From the NCBI GenBank assembly GCA_017400415.1, contig JAFPTE010000220.1:1-6184 (forward strand): a stretch of DNA of 6,184 nt, written 5' to 3'. Source of the DNA: Oscillospiraceae bacterium (lineage in GTDB: Bacteria > Bacillota > Clostridia > Oscillospirales > Oscillospiraceae). Under the pieces are notes generated by a model, which worked only from the letters and a program-made list of their open reading frames with translations, was not told the DNA's origin and ran no database searches. Positions 4,515-6,184 of the stretch are shown here, in pieces. Both the position numbers and the translations under genes were made by a program. Each line of letters begins with the position of its first letter. The stretch's first letter is position 1.

Positions 4515-6184
4515 TCAGTCCTTTTTGCCCTTCAGGGCCTTCATGCGGAGGGCGTGGTCCAGAATGGCCTTGCGGATCCGCAGGCTCTTGGGGGTGACCT
4601 CCAGGAGCTCATCGTCCGCCAGAAATTCCAGGCACTGCTCCAGGCTCATGATGCGGGGGGGCACCAGGCGCAGGGCCTCATCGGAGCCGGCGGCCCGCAT
4701 GTTGGGAAGCTGCTTTTTCTTGCAGACGTTGACGGTGATATCCTCGTTCTTGGGGGTCTCGCCCACCACCATGCCGCAGTAGACGGGCACGCCGGGGGAT
4801 ACGAACATGACGCCCCTGTCCTGAACGCCGAAGATGCCGTAGGCCACGGCCTCCCCGGTCTCGGAGGCCACCAGGGAGCCGGTGCCCCGGCGGGTGACCT
4901 CGCCCTTGTACTTCTCGTACTTCTCGAAGACGGAGCTCATGATGCCCTCGCCCTTGGTGTCCGTCAGGAACTCGTTCCTGTAGCCGAAGAGGCCCCGGCT
5001 GGGCACGAAGAACTGGAGCTTCATGCGGTTGCCCACAGGGGTCATTTCAAGGAACTCGCCCTTCCGGGAGGAGAGCTTTTCGATAACGGCGCCCACGGAG
5101 TCCTCCGGCACGTCCACAACGACCCGCTCGATGGGCTCGCAGAGCACGCCGTCCTGCTCCTTCATAAGCACTCTCGGGGGGGAGACGGCGAACTCGAAGC
5201 CCTCCCGGCGCATGGTCTCGATAAGGATGGAAAGGTGCATCTCGCCCCGGCCGGCCACGTTGAAGCTGTGGTCACTTCCCTCCACCTCGGAAACCCGCAG
5301 GGAGACGTCCTTCATGGTCTCCCGCATGAGCCGGTCACGGATGTTCCGGCTGGTGACGTACTTGCCCTCCCGGCCGGCGAAGGGAGAATCGTTCACGGAG
5401 AAGGTCATCTCCATGGTGGGGGCGGAGATCTTCAGGAAGGGCAGAGCCTGGGGAGCGTCGGCAGCGCAGATGGTATCGCCGATGGAGATATCCGCAATGC
5501 CGGAGAGGGCGATGATGTTGCCGGAGGAGGACTGGGTCACCGGAGTCCGGGAAAGGCCCGAGAACTCATAGATGCTGACGGCCTTGGCCCTCTTGGGTGC
5601 GGCGTCCGGGTCGTGGTAGTTCACCACACTGAGCTCCTGGTTCTGGCGGATAACGCCCCGCTCGATGCGGCCGATGGCGATGCGGCCCACGTAATCGTTG
5701 TAATCCAGGCTGGATACCAGCATCTGGAGGGGGGCCTCGTCATCCGTGTCGGGGGCGGGGATATAGTCAACTATGGTGTCGAAGAGGGGCTTCAGGTCCA
5801 CGCCCTCCACGTCCGGGGCGAAGGAGGCCGTGCCCTTTCTGCCGGAGCAGAAGAGCATGGGGGAATCCAGCTGCTCATCCGTGCAGCCCAGCTCCAGAAG
5901 GAGCTCCAGCACCTCGTCCACCACCTCCAGGACCCGCTGGTCGGGCCTGTCGATCTTGTTCAGAACAACTATGACCCGGTGGCCCAGCTCCAGGGCCTTG
6001 GAAAGGACGAAGCGGGTCTGGGGCATGGGGCCCTCTGCGGCGTCCACCAGCAGGATGACGCCGTTGACCATCTTGAGGATGCGCTCCACCTCTCCGCCGA
6101 AATCGGCGTGCCCGGGGGTGTCCACGATGTTGATCTTGGTGTTCCCGTAGCGCACGGAGGTGTTCTTGGCCAGGATGGTGATGC
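4515..6184 (-). CDS. typA: Translational GTPase TypA/BipA (N-terminus outside the window)
   Basis: Ribosome-binding GTPase of the EF-G/LepA class, implicated in ribosome assembly and stress adaptation. The frame is open to the right edge: 555 residues are visible, beginning ITILAKNTSV, which is the end of the switch I region of TypA. The P-loop and roughly the first 60 residues are therefore missing by truncation, not by mutation; the full protein would be about 610-620 residues. Seen in the visible part: G3 DTPGHADFGGEV (21-32), G4 NKID (75-78), G5-like FCSGRKGTAS, then domain II, the EF-G-like domains III and V (GRGEMHLSILIETMRREGFE; PSRGLFGYRNEFLTDTKGEG) and the TypA-specific C-terminal domain ending ALKGKKD. 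An internal GTG at 6155 is not a start because conserved residues continue upstream. It is convergent with msrC, with a shared terminator. Confidence 0.98.
   Translation of the reverse strand, partial: ITILAKNTSVRYGNTKINIVDTPGHADFGGEVERILKMVNGVILLVDAAEGPMPQTRFVLSKALELGHRVIVVLNKIDRPDQRVLEVVDEVLELLLELGCTDEQLDSPMLFCSGRKGTASFAPDVEGVDLKPLFDTIVDYIPAPDTDDEAPLQMLVSSLDYNDYVGRIAIGRIERGVIRQNQELSVVNYHDPDAAPKRAKAVSIYEFSGLSRTPVTQSSSGNIIALSGIADISIGDTICAADAPQALPFLKISAPTMEMTFSVNDSPFAGREGKYVTSRNIRDRLMRETMKDVSLRVSEVEGSDHSFNVAGRGEMHLSILIETMRREGFEFAVSPPRVLMKEQDGVLCEPIERVVVDVPEDSVGAVIEKLSSRKGEFLEMTPVGNRMKLQFFVPSRGLFGYRNEFLTDTKGEGIMSSVFEKYEKYKGEVTRRGTGSLVASETGEAVAYGIFGVQDRGVMFVSPGVPVYCGMVVGETPKNEDITVNVCKKKQLPNMRAAGSDEALRLVPPRIMSLEQCLEFLADDELLEVTPKSLRIRKAILDHALRMKALKGKKD

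Noticed and set aside
6153..6155. GTG at 6155 as the start of typA
   Set aside because: Conserved TypA residues (ITILAKNTS) continue in frame upstream to the window edge, so the gene is cut by the window.

Overview
The window is compact, GC-rich bacterial DNA carrying seven annotated genes (one truncated at the right edge) plus the first 13 codons of an eighth at the left edge. Shine-Dalgarno sites of the AGGAG/GGAGG type, sigma-A-like promoters, short intergenic gaps and gene content (QueT transporter, a DUF3783-type protein, TypA, YchF) suggest a GC-rich member of the class Clostridia, probably Oscillospiraceae or a relative. This placement rests on general resemblance and on a multi-hairpin intergenic repeat familiar from such genomes; it was not computed.

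Layout, left to right. Positions 1-1191 (minus strand) hold the ychF P-loop ATPase with its own promoter, followed by a gene whose ATG overlaps the ychF stop and which leaves the window. Positions 1204-1920 (minus) form a complete single-gene unit: promoter, structured 5' leader, queT (queuosine-precursor transporter component, probably starting at TTG) and a strong terminator. The leader begins at the predicted transcription start with a hairpin, carries a second hairpin whose loop can pair with the Shine-Dalgarno site, and ends in an A-rich stretch next to that site. It looks like a preQ1 riboswitch, most like the class III type. Positions 1923-2226 have no gene: a minus-strand terminator, a 191-bp element of five perfect hairpins bounded by near-perfect terminal inverted repeats, and the promoter of the next gene. 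Positions 2255-3094 (plus) encode a patatin-like lipid hydrolase. Positions 3088-3965 (minus) encode msrA followed by an overlapping DUF3783-like gene. Diverging from msrA across 46 bp is a GAF-type free-methionine-(R)-sulfoxide reductase (4012-4467, plus). A bidirectional terminator separates it from the convergent typA/bipA GTPase gene (4515 to the right edge, minus), which lacks its N-terminus here.

The clearest functional grouping is the divergent methionine-sulfoxide repair pair: MsrA reduces the S-epimer (free or in protein), while the GAF enzyme reduces the R-epimer of free methionine sulfoxide. The other genes are housekeeping functions without an obvious common pathway. I saw no CRISPR array, tRNA, rRNA, prophage or defence system. 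The most rewarding parts are non-coding: the queT leader and the hairpin element beside it.
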